A stretch of DNA of 64,000 bases from Linanthus parryae (Eukaryota > Streptophyta > Magnoliopsida > Ericales > Polemoniaceae). Shown piece by piece: positions 45,764 through 56,948 of the stretch; positions within the stretch are counted from its first letter, which is position 1, and the number at the start of each line of letters is the position of its first letter. Below the pieces are notes generated by a model that was not told the origin of the DNA, ran no database searches, and worked only from the letters and a program-made list of their open reading frames with translations. Where the stretch lies: positions 13,615,735-13,679,734 of the forward strand of contig JALGPY010000013.1 of assembly GCA_023055425.1 (NCBI GenBank). Direction: 5' to 3'. A program made the translations under genes and the position numbers.

Positions 45764-47454
45764 ATGGTTGGAGGTTCGAAACCTGTCTCAGAGAAGAAGA
45801 GAAAAGCAGCAGTGGAAGAGGTTGAACAAGTCAGTGGAGACTCTAGCTCCAAAACTCCTAGTGCAGAGGGTGTTCAAAATCCTCCTCCACCAAAGAAGAA
45901 GGTCAAGAAGGCTACAACCTCCTCTTCAGAAAAGCAGAAGAAGCAGAAGGCTATTACATGAAAGCAACCAGAAACAGAGCCTACCAGTTCAAAGAAGGTG
46001 AAGAAGAAAGAAACTCAGGCATAAAAAGGTAAAGGGAAGGTGAAAGAAGCACAACCAGGAGGACAATTGGAAAAGGCATTGCAGATCTATTCTCAAATAT
46101 CAACAAAGAACACAGCTCCAGATGAGACATGGTTTGTCTCAAACATCTCTAAAGGTCAGTGGTTAGATGGTTTTGCTTCAAGGTCTATTGGTTTCTGCAG
46201 TTTGGTTAATAAGTATGTGTTGGAACACATATAAACTCAAGTGCATCTCTATGTTAAAGAAGAGTTCTTTGTGGTGTATGCTGAATCCTAGAGAAATAGC
46301 CTACCCCAGACTCACCAGACTCTTCTACCTGAACCTAACCCAAGTTAAGAGATCTGCACACTTGGTGATCAAATCTAAAGTTGCTGGGATAGTAATTGAA
46401 CTAGATCACTCTGAGTTTGCCAATGTGTTAGGTTGTCCATAGAGGTATGACACTAGCAACCATCCACCAAAATCAGAAACTTTGAAGCTAGAAAAAGAAG
46501 AATTCTTTCTTCCAAATATCTCAACCTCAGCCAAACAGTTAACACACTCTGTGTTAAATGTTGAAGCCAAAGTCCTTCACACTATACTGGTGAGATGGGT
46601 CTTTCCTAGAGAGCACTCAAGAGAGTTGGTGACTGAGAGAATGCTGCACATCATGTATCTGGTTATGCATGGCTATGAGATTGATCTTCCAAAACTAGTT
46701 CTTGAACACATGCTCTTTAGCCTAACCAGTAAGAGGATTCACCCTCTACCATATGCAAACCTCCTCATCATTTTTTTTGAGCATTTTGAGATCCCTTTTA
46801 CTGGAGAGGAATAAGTCACTTCTGGTTTTGGGGAACTTAATGAGAAAGCCTTTGATAAAATTAGAGTTGTGAAAACAAAAGAGAAAGTTTGGAAACTTTA
46901 CTCAGACCTGACTCAAGCAGAACTAGGTGCAAAGAAATTTTCTAATCCAAGACCTTGACTCCCACTTCAAGCCAGACTTCTCAACCTACAAACAATCAAA
47001 GACTTGATGGTTCGGAACTTGACATGGAGGATGTCAAAGCTACTGTTTTTGGACTAGAAAGTGATATGGGACAAGTCAAGTATATGGTGGAAAGTATCTT
47101 CAGAAGCATGACCTTGCTTGATGTTCCTGAGGACTCTGAAGGAACAAAGAAAGGTGATTCATACAAGGATTTGCCTAGTGAGCATTCAGAACAGGAAGAA
47201 GCCACTCCAGGTTCAGACAACGGAAAGCAAGCAGCAGAACAGGCAGAACATGAAGCCAATAGCCCTGATTCAGATGATCTGCTGATCACTTTGAAGAAGA
47301 AGAAATCTCCAAAGGCTGCTGAAAAGGACAAGACTGAAGAAGCAACAGTTGCAGGAGGGATTGCAGAGGAACATGAAGAGCAGGACAAGACTGATGAAGA
47401 AGACAATGAGAAATAGGAAGAAGATCAGGAAGAAGATGAAGATCAAACCCCTTA
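45764..47454 (+). pseudogene. Env-like ORF of plus-strand Sirevirus, broken
   Basis: It starts MVGGSKPVSEKKRKA and has a Lys/Pro-rich N-terminus (PPPPKKKVKKATT), suggesting nuclear targeting or nucleic-acid contact. The middle (46480-46800) has IMYLVMHGYEIDLP and PYANLLIIFFEHFEI, shared with the minus-strand copy. The C-terminal half (46955-47416) is highly acidic, with many Glu/Asp blocks. Stops and frame changes at about 45960, 46230, 46440 and 46812 break it. No signal peptide or clear membrane anchor is visible, so 'env' is only positional. Confidence 0.7.
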
Positions 47455-47554
47455 ATCTTACCTATTCTTTCTTCCATATTCTCTCTGCTTCAAATTATTT
47501 CTTTAAGTTTTCAAAAATTTCCAGACACTTGATCCAACATCTTCTATCTTTTTG

Positions 47555-47769
47555 ATGAAAGTCAAAAAGGGGGAGAAGATTATAGGTTTTAGTTTCTAGT
47601 CTTAGGATTATTTGGTTTTATCTGCTGAACTATTTATGTGTTTTTGTTGGTATTTGAGTAAGTTGGATCCTTTTCGAAATACTGTTTTTTAAATTGTGGA
47701 CTAATTAGTTTATTTTGCAGAGACTAAGGATCAAACAGAATTTGGTTTTGTCTTTCATCAAGGGGAGAT
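47555..47769 (+). promoter_or_regulatory. Two polypurine-tract-like sites before the 3' LTR
   Basis: One lies at 47562-47580 (gtcaaaaagggggagaag) and one directly at the LTR (catcaaggggagat, 47756-47769). A further G-rich tract follows RNase H at 45270-45279. Only the last abuts the LTR and is the expected plus-strand primer. Confidence 0.7.
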
Positions 47770-49071
47770 TGAAATCAAGTTATTCAAGACTTGAAGTATC
47801 TTGGCTATTTCAATGCCTTGAAACAGCTTTCAAAGCCTTGAATCAGCTTCAGAGACTTGAAAATAGTTTGGCTATTTACGAGGCCTTGAAACTGGATTCA
47901 AAGCCTTGAAACTGTTCATCGTGAATGCATAATCTCAGGGGGAGTTTTTTGCTAACTCTCTGATTTGATTTACTCTCTCTCTCTCTTGCATATATTTGAT
48001 TATCTGTTATTAGATGATGAAAGAAAAATTGTTAAACATGTTTTGAATTGCATTATATCATCTGTTTGACCATTATAATGCAGGAAATATTTTTCTAAGT
48101 TGTGCAGGATTATCTCCTAAATTGAGTTGCTGCAGATTTAGAAACACTTGAATACTTTGATCGTGTGATCAATCAGACGTGTGAGATATCTTCTCATGGT
48201 GGTTAAATGAAAGATTAAAACAATATCTCTGAAGATTGTGATCATTCAACCGTTGGAGAAGATTTCAAAGTAGTCAAACTCAGTTGCCTACAAAAAAGGA
48301 AGGTTGTTGCTGAAAATCTGGGGAGATTTGCAGAGCTCTTTGAAGTATTTATAGAGATCAAATTCAAAGCAAAAAAAAAGAACACTAAACGGGAAAATAG
48401 AGAGAAAGCATTCTGGATTGACAAGCAATCAAAGAAGTTCTTCATCTACTCCAATCCATTCACAGAAGTTCACTGCATTTGTGCAGTTTTTCTACTCTTA
48501 AGTGATCTTCTGTATAGAGCTATATTGGTAGATCATTTTTGTATTACTTCTTCATTTCATTCTCGAGGATTGTTCAAAGTGAACAATAGAGAATTCTTAT
48601 TTAATCAGTTAGCTAGAGCAGGTACTAGACATGTTAGGGAAAACCACAAGCTGTAACAGAGTAAGGGAACTCTCTGTGCTTGAGTTCTAGGGCTTAACTT
48701 TTGATTAATAAGAATTGAGTTGAAAATCCTCCAGGGATCTAATCCCTGAGGTAGAGACGTAGGTCCAAGTGGATTGAACTCTATTAATCACTTGTATTGT
48801 GCATATTCATATCATTTTTTACAACATACAAACTGTTATTTTTTCAGGGGTTTGAACTTGTTTTCAAGGCCTTGAAGAAGGCATAATTGCTCTCTACTTT
48901 CTGCATCCACTTCAAAGGCTTGAACTTGTGTTCAAGGCCTTGAAATTCATTGTCTGCACAAGTTTTTCTTCTTGCTAGCAAGTTTTGCAAAAAGTTGGCA
49001 TACTCTATTCAACCCCCCCCCCCCTTCTAGAGTATCTTAGCTGCATATACATCTGCATACTCACACTTTCA
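47770..49071 (+). mobile_element. 3' LTR of plus-strand Sirevirus-like element
   Basis: It starts TGAAATCAAG and ends CACACTTTCA, 1302 bp, aligned along its length with the 5' LTR. A C-run of about 12 occupies 49013-49024 where the 5' LTR has a shorter run (40112-40120). CTTAG follows at 49072-49076. Confidence 0.92.
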
Positions 49072-49706
49072 CTTAGCACGGTAGGAGTCATGACCCGAAA
49101 TTGTTATGTAACTAGTGAGTGTGTGAAAGCAAATTTAACCTAGTTGGAATGCGTATACAATTGCATTCCTGAATCAACAAGACCGAGAGTAGAGTTGATT
49201 AGGAGTGGATAGAAGAGGGTCAATTCAGTTGGACGTAGTGATGTGTTTGTGCAGTGGTGGTATGAAAGGACATCATTTCCTAGTACCATTGTTAGCCTGC
49301 TAGAACGTGTTGGTAGCCAGAGTGGCCTGAGAGGGACATGAAGGAACGACATGAGACCGATAGGTGATTGTAAATGTCATTACCCAACTTAGCTAAGCAT
49401 AGAATTATCGTGTTAGAACAATGAGTCTGGAGCCATCAACTACCCTAGGTGGTCTATAGAATGCCGAGTTTTCTCCATCTTGATACATTTCAGCCATTTC
49501 TTTTATATTGTTACTAATCACTTGATTGAGGGTGACACACCATTAAATCATCCATCCTTTTTTACCGGTTACTTAGTAAAGTAGATTTATTAGTCAAAGT
49601 TAGGATAGTACACACCTTCCCTTGGGTTCTATAAATTGGAGCTCTAAATACTCCACTGTATTACTTGACCGTATACTTGCGCACTACGCGTAATATAGAC
49701 GCGTCA
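49072..49706 (+). mobile_element. 5' LTR of Athila-like element A2, second part
   Basis: CTTAG at 49072-49076 is the duplicated target; the LTR then continues as in the 3' LTR from about 59033 (gtacgagtcatgacccgaa, attcctgaatcaacaag). It ends ...GACGCGTCA at 49706. Together the two parts total about 1.55 kb. Confidence 0.85.
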
Positions 49707-49712
49707 TGTTTT

Positions 49713-49730
49713 TGGCGCCGTTGCCGGGGA
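49713..49730 (+). promoter_or_regulatory. Primer-binding site of A2 (tRNA-Asp)
   Basis: TGGCGCCGTTGCCGGGGA is complementary to the 3' end of plant tRNA-Asp(GUC), the typical Athila/Tat primer. It lies six bases after the LTR end. Confidence 0.9.
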
Positions 49731-49933
49731 AGGCATCAATTACTATTCTCAGTTAAGCAAGTAGTCTAGTTTACTATTTTTATGTTTGTTTACTATTTCT
49801 GTGATTTTTGATTGTGTTTTACTTGTGATTCAAGTTTTCAGTGTATGCACAAGAACTCTAGAGACCTTGTGCCCCCACTCAAAATCCGGAGCAGTTGCTC
49901 AGAACTCCAAGAGGGAATCAGAGACAGTTTGCA

Positions 49934-51235
49934 ATGGGTGAGCAATTGAAAAATGCTCAACTGAATGAGCAGTTGACTGAGCTGCAAGGGCGCTTAGATG
50001 CGCGCAACAACCATATTCCTTACAACAAGTCGGGCCAGGCATTGGTTGAGAACATCTAGTCGTCCAAGAGGGGACACAAACCGGAAATTGTGGTGCCAAC
50101 TATTCAGGCTGTGCACTTTGACTTGAAGCCTGCCACCATCACGACAGTGCATAATCAGTTTCAGTACTATGGGAATCGGGATGAAGATCATAATGACTTC
50201 ATTGGGAAGTTTGATGCTTTCATAAAAAAATTGAAGTACAAGAAAGTTATAGCCGAGACACTGAATTTGATTCTCTTTCCTTATTGTCTGAAGGGTGCTG
50301 CAGAGAAATGTCTAGAGTCTAGAGAAACAGATTCGATCACCACATGGGACCAATGTGTGGATGAGTTCATGAGCAAGTTCTACCCCGCTCAACGTGTTAT
50401 TGGTTTGCAGGCAGAGATTCTTGGTTTTCAACATCATGTTGATGAGACAGTTGTGGATGCATGGGATCGCTTTATCGGATGATACGTAAGTGTCCTAATC
50501 AAAACTTTGGCGGCTACAAGATTTAAATGGTCTTCTATCATGTCCTAGAGCGTCCTAACCAAGACTTTCTTATTAGAGATGCGGGTGAAAAATTCTTGTA
50601 TAGAGTTGATAATGATGGAGCTTATGCTATGATGAAACAGATCAAAAAACAGGATGCTCATTTTTATGACTCTAGAAGATTGTCAAAGTTTCCTGAATCG
50701 AAGAATGTTGAGTGGAAAGATGGGATCACAAAGATGGTGAATGACATGGCAAAGGACGTGTATGAAGACAAGAAGACTGTGTCTGCTGCTGAGGAGCAGG
50801 ATTTTGATGCAACATTGACTCATGCTGCAATTGAATACATCAGTTATGTGGGGGCACAAGGGCAACGTAAGAACTGGAATCAGGGGAACTACATGCCAGG
50901 GACCAGTGATCATCCAGGATTCAGATATGGGCATCAGGATGGAGCTTCTTATGCACCCGGATTTCAGCACAGGCCTGTTGCGCCTGTTACTCAAGCGCCA
51001 CCACCAGCTGTAGGTCAAAATGCTGAAATGACAAATCTCAAGAACAAGATGTTTTATATGGGCAAGAACCTGAATACTTTCACCTTTCAGGTGAAGACAT
51101 TGACAGCTGAGTTACAAATTACCAAGACCTCCCTTCGTAACTTTGAAGTGCAGGTGGGACATAATGCCACTCAGCTATCCACTAGAGCACAGGGTCTTTT
51201 CCATCTGATACTGAGAACGTGCGCCAGGTGAATGG
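49934..51235 (+). pseudogene. A2 gag (Athila-like), broken
   Basis: The start chosen is the ATG at 49934 (MGEQLKNAQLNEQ). An in-frame stop lies at about 50057. The gag domain follows (FDAFIKKLKYKKV, LILFPYCLKGAAEKC, WDQCVDEFMSKFYPAQR). Frameshifts near 50485 and 51230 separate the later part (HDVLERPNQDFL-like VFYHVLERPNQDF, then a Gly/Tyr/His-rich linker at 50870-50980, and a coiled-coil-like block to 51180). The block order is that of A1. Confidence 0.85.
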
Positions 51236-51371
51236 TATTACCACTCGTTGTGGGATTGCACTCAGTGATCCCCCATACCCGAGCCATGCCAGAGCTAAAG
51301 CATCGAAGGCAAGGGAGCATGAGGTATTTGACTCTGAGAAGACCCCTGTCATGATCCCCCAATAAAAAGGC

Positions 51372-52145
51372 ATGACCCAACATATTGATGATGAGGTAAC
51401 ACAACCACCAACTTCTTTGTCTAAGGATCTTCCATATCCTTTGAAAGCTACAAAGAAGAAAGATGACTTTGAGGAGTATAGGCGGTTCTTATCCATTTTC
51501 TCCAAGCTACACATAAATGTGCCATTGATTGAGGCAGTCAAGATGATGCCTAAATACGCTAAGTATATGAGAGATGCAGTTTTGGGGAAAAGGGCAGTGA
51601 AAGACTTTCAGACTGTGGATTTGAAAGAGGCGGTGAGCTTGTGTGTTCTATATGGCTTACCTAAAAAACAGAACAATCCGGGAAGCTTTGTCATGGAGGC
51701 TAACTTGGGAGGATATTATACTGGACAATCCCTATGTGACTTGGGTCCTAGTGTTAATTTGATGCCACTAGCAGTCTTTCACAATCTGGGTGTGGAAGCT
51801 CGTTCTATCTGGGTCAATCTCTAGTTTATAGAAAAATTCTTGCAAGAGGGCCTATGGAGTGGTGGAGTATGTGCTTTTGAAGGTAGGGAACTCCATTATC
51901 CCTGCTGATTTTATTATTTTGAGATGCCTGTGGGAGATGTTCCGATCATTCTTGGTAGGCCTTTTCTTGCTACCGGTCGGACACCCATTGATTAAGAGAA
52001 CGGTGAACTAATCATGAGAATCAATGATGCGTGGGAGACTTTCCGAGTTCCCAAGATGAAACCACAACCATCTAAAGAGAAACAATCACAGATTCCAGTG
52101 GTCGTGCAGTCAGTGCACGAGAAGTCAGAGGTGGTTAGTGTTGAT
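51372..52145 (+). pseudogene. A2 aspartic protease, broken
   Basis: The block KATKKKDDFEEYRRFLSIFSKLHINVPL leads to the active site CDLGPSVNLMPL (Asp codon 51738-51740; DLGAS is usual). After frame changes near 51830-51950 come PIILGRPFLATG and an ENGELIMRIND block. The frame is cut at 52145 by the solo LTR. Its tail resumes at 53717 (KPPF, then the post-pol signature at 53857-53895). RT, RNase H and integrase are absent here, as in A1. Confidence 0.82.
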
Positions 52146-53716
52146 TGACACGATTTCTTACGCCTTATCGCAAGTGCACGGTTCAAGTAATATAGAGTAA
52201 TATTTCAACCCTGATTTGTCGATCCCACGAGGACAATCACGAGATTATTTAGTTAAAATATCAATTTAGAGTGATGTAACCGGGAGGAAGTTCTTTTATT
52301 TAAAGAGTCGCCACCCCCAAACAAGTGGATGTATTGAAATAATGAAAAGATAAAGTTTTTGTGTTTTTTTTTAATTAAAAAAGGTTTAATAAACTATGGA
52401 GAAGGACTAGGCTATCTATGGATCACCTAGGGCTGTTGGAAAATTCCAGATATCATATTGAAACATGCCAATCCTAATTCAGTTATGCCAGACAACTAGT
52501 AACTACGATCTTCTTTCGATCTCGTAGTCCTACGTCACGGTCTACTACAGGTCCTGTCAGTCCACTGTCGTTTACCAAATGGCCAATACTATTCATCACC
52601 TCTCAGTCTCATTGATTTAGGATTGTGTTCATGTTCTCTATCACCCTAGGCCAAGTCTCTGTTGAGCACTCCACCTAAGTACTAGCAATTTCGGGTTGCT
52701 AGTCCATTGTTGCTAAGGATTAAGCATCAAACATGAATAATAACTAAATTAGATTAAATTAAGTAAGATAACACAATCATGAAGCAAAATAATTCTCTAA
52801 TGGCCACTCATCTCATAATTCGGGTGTGTCAATAACCCTAGTTCAACAACACACCAAAAGAGTTGAAGATTCATCATAATTCAATGATCCAAAACATGTA
52901 TCAATCTCAATTATTCTGGAAACATAGAGTATAACATAACCATAGGATCTCCATAGAGCCGATAAAAGAATCTAGCTGCTAATGGCATACAAAAGATACA
53001 CAAGTTTCTCCATAGATCATTAAAGAGAGGGCAAGGGAAAGATCAAACGATGAAATCGCCAAGCTTTGACGAATCCGTGAAATCTCCAAGCTCCAAGCTG
53101 CTCTCCAACGGTGTCACGTGCGTGTTTGAACTGTCTTTAGGTCTTCTATCCCTTTATTTTACAAGTTGGGAACGAGTTTTAATGTGATTTGGCCGAAATT
53201 GCACTTCAGCCCGTCCAGTTTGTAATTCGCGGACATAATTGTAAGTTGATCTTGCGCGGGCCATTACTTTCTCATCCGGATTCGTCTTTGGGCCTAAAAT
53301 ACATAGTTGGAAAGACCTGAAAGTCTAATTTCCAATGGCGCAGGCCGTGCTCCAAAATTCCTTATAGATTTTCCTGAGCATTAAAAATAGTGAAGGCTGG
53401 TCCTGAGTGACTTTTCCAACTATGCTTCATTTTGGCATCTTCTCTTCTCCTCTTCATCTACATCCATTCAAAGCATATCCGAGCCTTTCATAAGATCCAT
53501 TGCACCTATTTTACGTGAGTTACATAACACTAAACAACCCGTGCAATTATCACCACAAATATGAGAGAAAACATGCACGAATAAGCTAGAAACTACACTT
53601 TTCATTCTTATGCTTATAAATCATCAATTTCACATATTTGTGCACATATATCATATAAATCATGTGAAATAATCTTAATGCAATTAATAAGAAAGTAATC
53701 ATAATAACTCCTATCA
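52146..53716 (-). mobile_element. Solo LTR of a third Athila-like element
   Basis: On the minus strand it starts TGATAGGAGTTATTATGATT at 53716 and ends ...GCGTAAGAAATCGTGTCA at 52146, 1571 bp. Near the end it has the hallmark 'cctcgtgggatcgacaaatc ... ccgtgcacttgcg' of this LTR group. No primer-binding site or internal sequence flanks it. Flanks ttgat and gagat match only partly as a target duplication. Confidence 0.75.
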
Positions 53717-55275
53717 GAGATTTATCATTGATCCACCAAAGTCAAAAGCCGGGGTTCATAGAGTTGTGTTTAGGATCCAGCAGAAGAAGCTGGATTAGAA
53801 GACACGTTGTGCCAAACCGCCTTTCTAGAGGTATGAGATAATTGTGTCAGACCATCGACCTTAAATTAGAAGCGCTCATTGGGAGGCAACCCAATTTATG
53901 ATTAGGAGTTAGTTGTTTTTTCGTGTTTTGATATTCATACATGTATTGTGAGGCGTCAGAAATAGTGGTTTTAATATTTTCAATGAGTGTGCAGGACATA
54001 GGTACCGAAGACCGCTCCATTTTCCCCTTCTTGATGCACGTGCACATGATTGCACGCAAAACGAGGAGCAGCTGGCCATCCATTTGAAAAGAGAAATAAG
54101 TAGAAGTTACTCGAGGTCGAGGGGTAGCAAATCATTTTGAAGATCATGTGGAAAAATTTGTCCCACTACGTTTGCATGCATCGGAATCCGGAGCAAAAGT
54201 TGCGGTTCTCGAGCCAAAGTAGCGTGATTTGTGCGCACAAGAGCAGAAATGAGAAGAAATTGAAAATTCCCCGGAATTTGGGAATTTTCTAACTAAAATG
54301 GACTCCCATCAGTTAACGGAGTCCATCAATGCAAGAATCAAGGAAAACGGAGACCAAACGAAGAATTGAGGCAAAGAAGAGCACAAATCCTCAGGGCATT
54401 TCGCACGAAATGGCCCTATTTCGTGCGAAATGGATGACTTAGAATTTTTTTGGAAAGGCATTTCGCACAAACTTAAAAGGGGCTTCTGCACATTTGCACG
54501 AAACCATTTTGCACAAAATGGACCCATTTCACACGAAATGGGGACATTTCGCACGAAATGCTCGGCTAAGGGGGCATTAACCGAGTGCTTTTTTGACATT
54601 GGGGGGGGGTTGCTTTATAAAAAAGACGGCTGAGAAACATTCTCTAGCTTTCCGTTCGGATCAAACACCCCTATCTTCATCTTCATCCTCTCAAATCCTC
54701 TCAAGAACACAAACTCTCAAACCACCAAAACTCATCCAAATCCGAAATTGGGGGGGGGGGGTGCTCCTTACGACTTCAGCTCCAACATTAAGTCTTGAGT
54801 TTTGTGAGAGAGGGCTTTGTTTGAGTGTGGGGGAAAATTGAATACGAAGAAGCTTCAAGCACAAATTCTCAGATTTGTGCATTTGAAGCGGAAATTTGCC
54901 AAAGTCCAAGAAGAGAAGTTTGACAGGGACACTAAGGAGCACAAAGTTGTGTATTCAAATCATCTTGCTCATCTTTTCGGAAAATCAATCAGCTGATTTG
55001 GTCCCTTCTTGAATGATTTTCGTGAAACCGGTCATGTAAGAACGGTACTCCAGGATCGTAGGTACCTCACTCTCTCTCTCTCTCTCTCTCTCGCTTTACT
55101 TCTTGTTTAGGAACTTTCTAGGTTTTAATTTTTTGTGATTTATAACTTGTGAAGTGTGTCTCGCGAAGGCTCCAAGCAACTTGTGGGGTATTGCACGCTA
55201 GCTACTATAGAGTCGTTAGGGAACTTACTTAGTTCACGTTAGGTCTAACCTCCGCCCTTGAATTTTAATTTGAAT
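53717..55275 (+). mobile_element. A2 non-coding region between gag-protease and ORF2
   Basis: It begins with the protease tail and the post-pol signature also found in A1 (aagcgctcattgggaggcaa at 53867-53886). From 54395 to 54560 there is a cluster of at least five CATTTCG-CAC-CGAAATG-like palindromes. G-runs occur at 54600 and 54750, and a (CT)n tract at 55073-55093. No gene is recognised. Confidence 0.65.
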
Positions 55276-56661
55276 ATGTCTACTTCGGGTGGTTCTAAGA
55301 GGAGAAGGGGGTTGGTAGTTGATGATAACCCCATCTTTAATCCCGAATACGATGTAGTGTTGAGCGATGAGGATGTGGGAGACGGTTTCGCCAGCCTTCG
55401 TGAGGTTCCTCCGTCCCCAATTTATTATGAATTGAGGAGGTATTTACCGCCCATGCCCGAGCTTGGTAAGAGGGATAAGTCGATGGTTCAGGTAGCCCGT
55501 GATGCTGTCTGCAGTACCGAATTCTGCAGCTTCAGGTTCATGAGTTCCAAGGCCCAGTGGGACTTTTTTGTTGACTCATTCGTGAAGAGGGGGACACCTG
55601 AGAGGCCTTTCCCGGAAAGGATTAACATGACCAAGGAGCTTAAGGATATATTTGATAAGGAGAAGCTAGACAAATTTTTTAGAATCTATAAAGGAAAGTC
55701 TAGCTCTGATCTTGCGAGGGAAATTATCCTTAATGCTCGCTACTATAGTAAGGGGGAGAGCCAAGACCCTAGGCATATTTTCTGCCATCATACCTATATA
55801 GTTCTCACGCCAGAGACTATTGGGGCCGCAATGAATTTTAAGCCTTTGAAGGAAGCTTGTGCCTATCATGATACCATTCAACGACTGAACATTGTTGAGG
55901 TCGTGAGTAGTTTTTTCTTCCAGGGGGTAGCTAGGCGGGTTGCGAAGAGATATCGAGCTTGCCTGAGTGGGTGGTGTCGAGGAAGTTTCGCTTCCTCGCG
56001 CGAGGTGGGCTTGTGAGTTTCTGGAGAACTGGGTTCAGGGTGTTACACCTCAACCCAAGTACTCGTTACAGTTGTGCACCATGGCCTACTGTCTTTGGAG
56101 TGGCAAGCGCATTGATATTCCTCTATTCATTTATAAATGCATTAGGGAGAGAAAAGATCATTGTAACAGGAGAGCGCCTGGCCACACCTACATTCTACTT
56201 AAGCTAGCGAAAGATGCTGGCTTTAGAGTGGCTAAGAGAGAGCTAGACTTGAAGGAGAGTGTGGGACGCAAGTGGGAGAAGATTCCTAGCCCCCTGAAAG
56301 CCCCAGAACCCGTGAGAGCCCAAAGCCAAAGAAAAAGGGAGAGGCTAGTAGCTAGGGATCCACTTCTGAGTCCCAACTTGCTAAGATCACTCATATGTTG
56401 GAGGAGCAGAGATATCAGGTAGACCGGAACAGAGCTAGGTCTCGGAGAGAGTTTGAGCATATCCGCAAAAGTGTGAGCAAGATCGGTCTTGGCTTAGAGC
56501 ATTTGAGCTTTGAGAGCAAAGAGAAGGCTGGGTGGATCAAAGACTTAGCGAGGGAGGCTAATGTCACTTTGGAGCACCCACACACTTATGACAGACTCTT
56601 CCGTTACCAGTCAGATGCACATCAGGACTCGAGTCCTGATGAGGAGACTCAGCCAGACTAG
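55276..56661 (+). pseudogene. A2 second ORF (Athila ORF2 / plant transposon protein), frameshifted
   Basis: It starts MSTSGGSKRRRGLVVDDNPI. The body has AQWDFFVDSFVKRGTPERPFPER and ILNARYYSKGESQDPR, which resembles the 'putative plant transposon protein' segment found downstream of pol in Athila-type elements. Frames change near 55960 and 56400. The C-terminal part is Arg/Glu-rich with a probable coiled coil (LEEQRYQVDRNRARSRREF). No catalytic motif, signal peptide or clear membrane helix is seen. Function unknown. A1 has no counterpart. Confidence 0.6.
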
Positions 56662-56877
56662 ACCCACCGGCCATACGCTTAGGTAGCCGAGTCCTCTTGA
56701 TTTCATTTTATCTTTCGTTGAGGACAAGGAAGCGCTTAAGTGTGGGGGAGTTTAGCTATCCGCTAGTTAGACATTGCATAACCTTGTTACATTTAGTTTA
56801 GTGACTCAGTTTTGAGCCAGTTTTGCATGTAGGGTCAGTCCGTTAGGTTTGCATTTGCACATTTAAATATAATGCAA

Positions 56878-56948
<71 letters not shown>

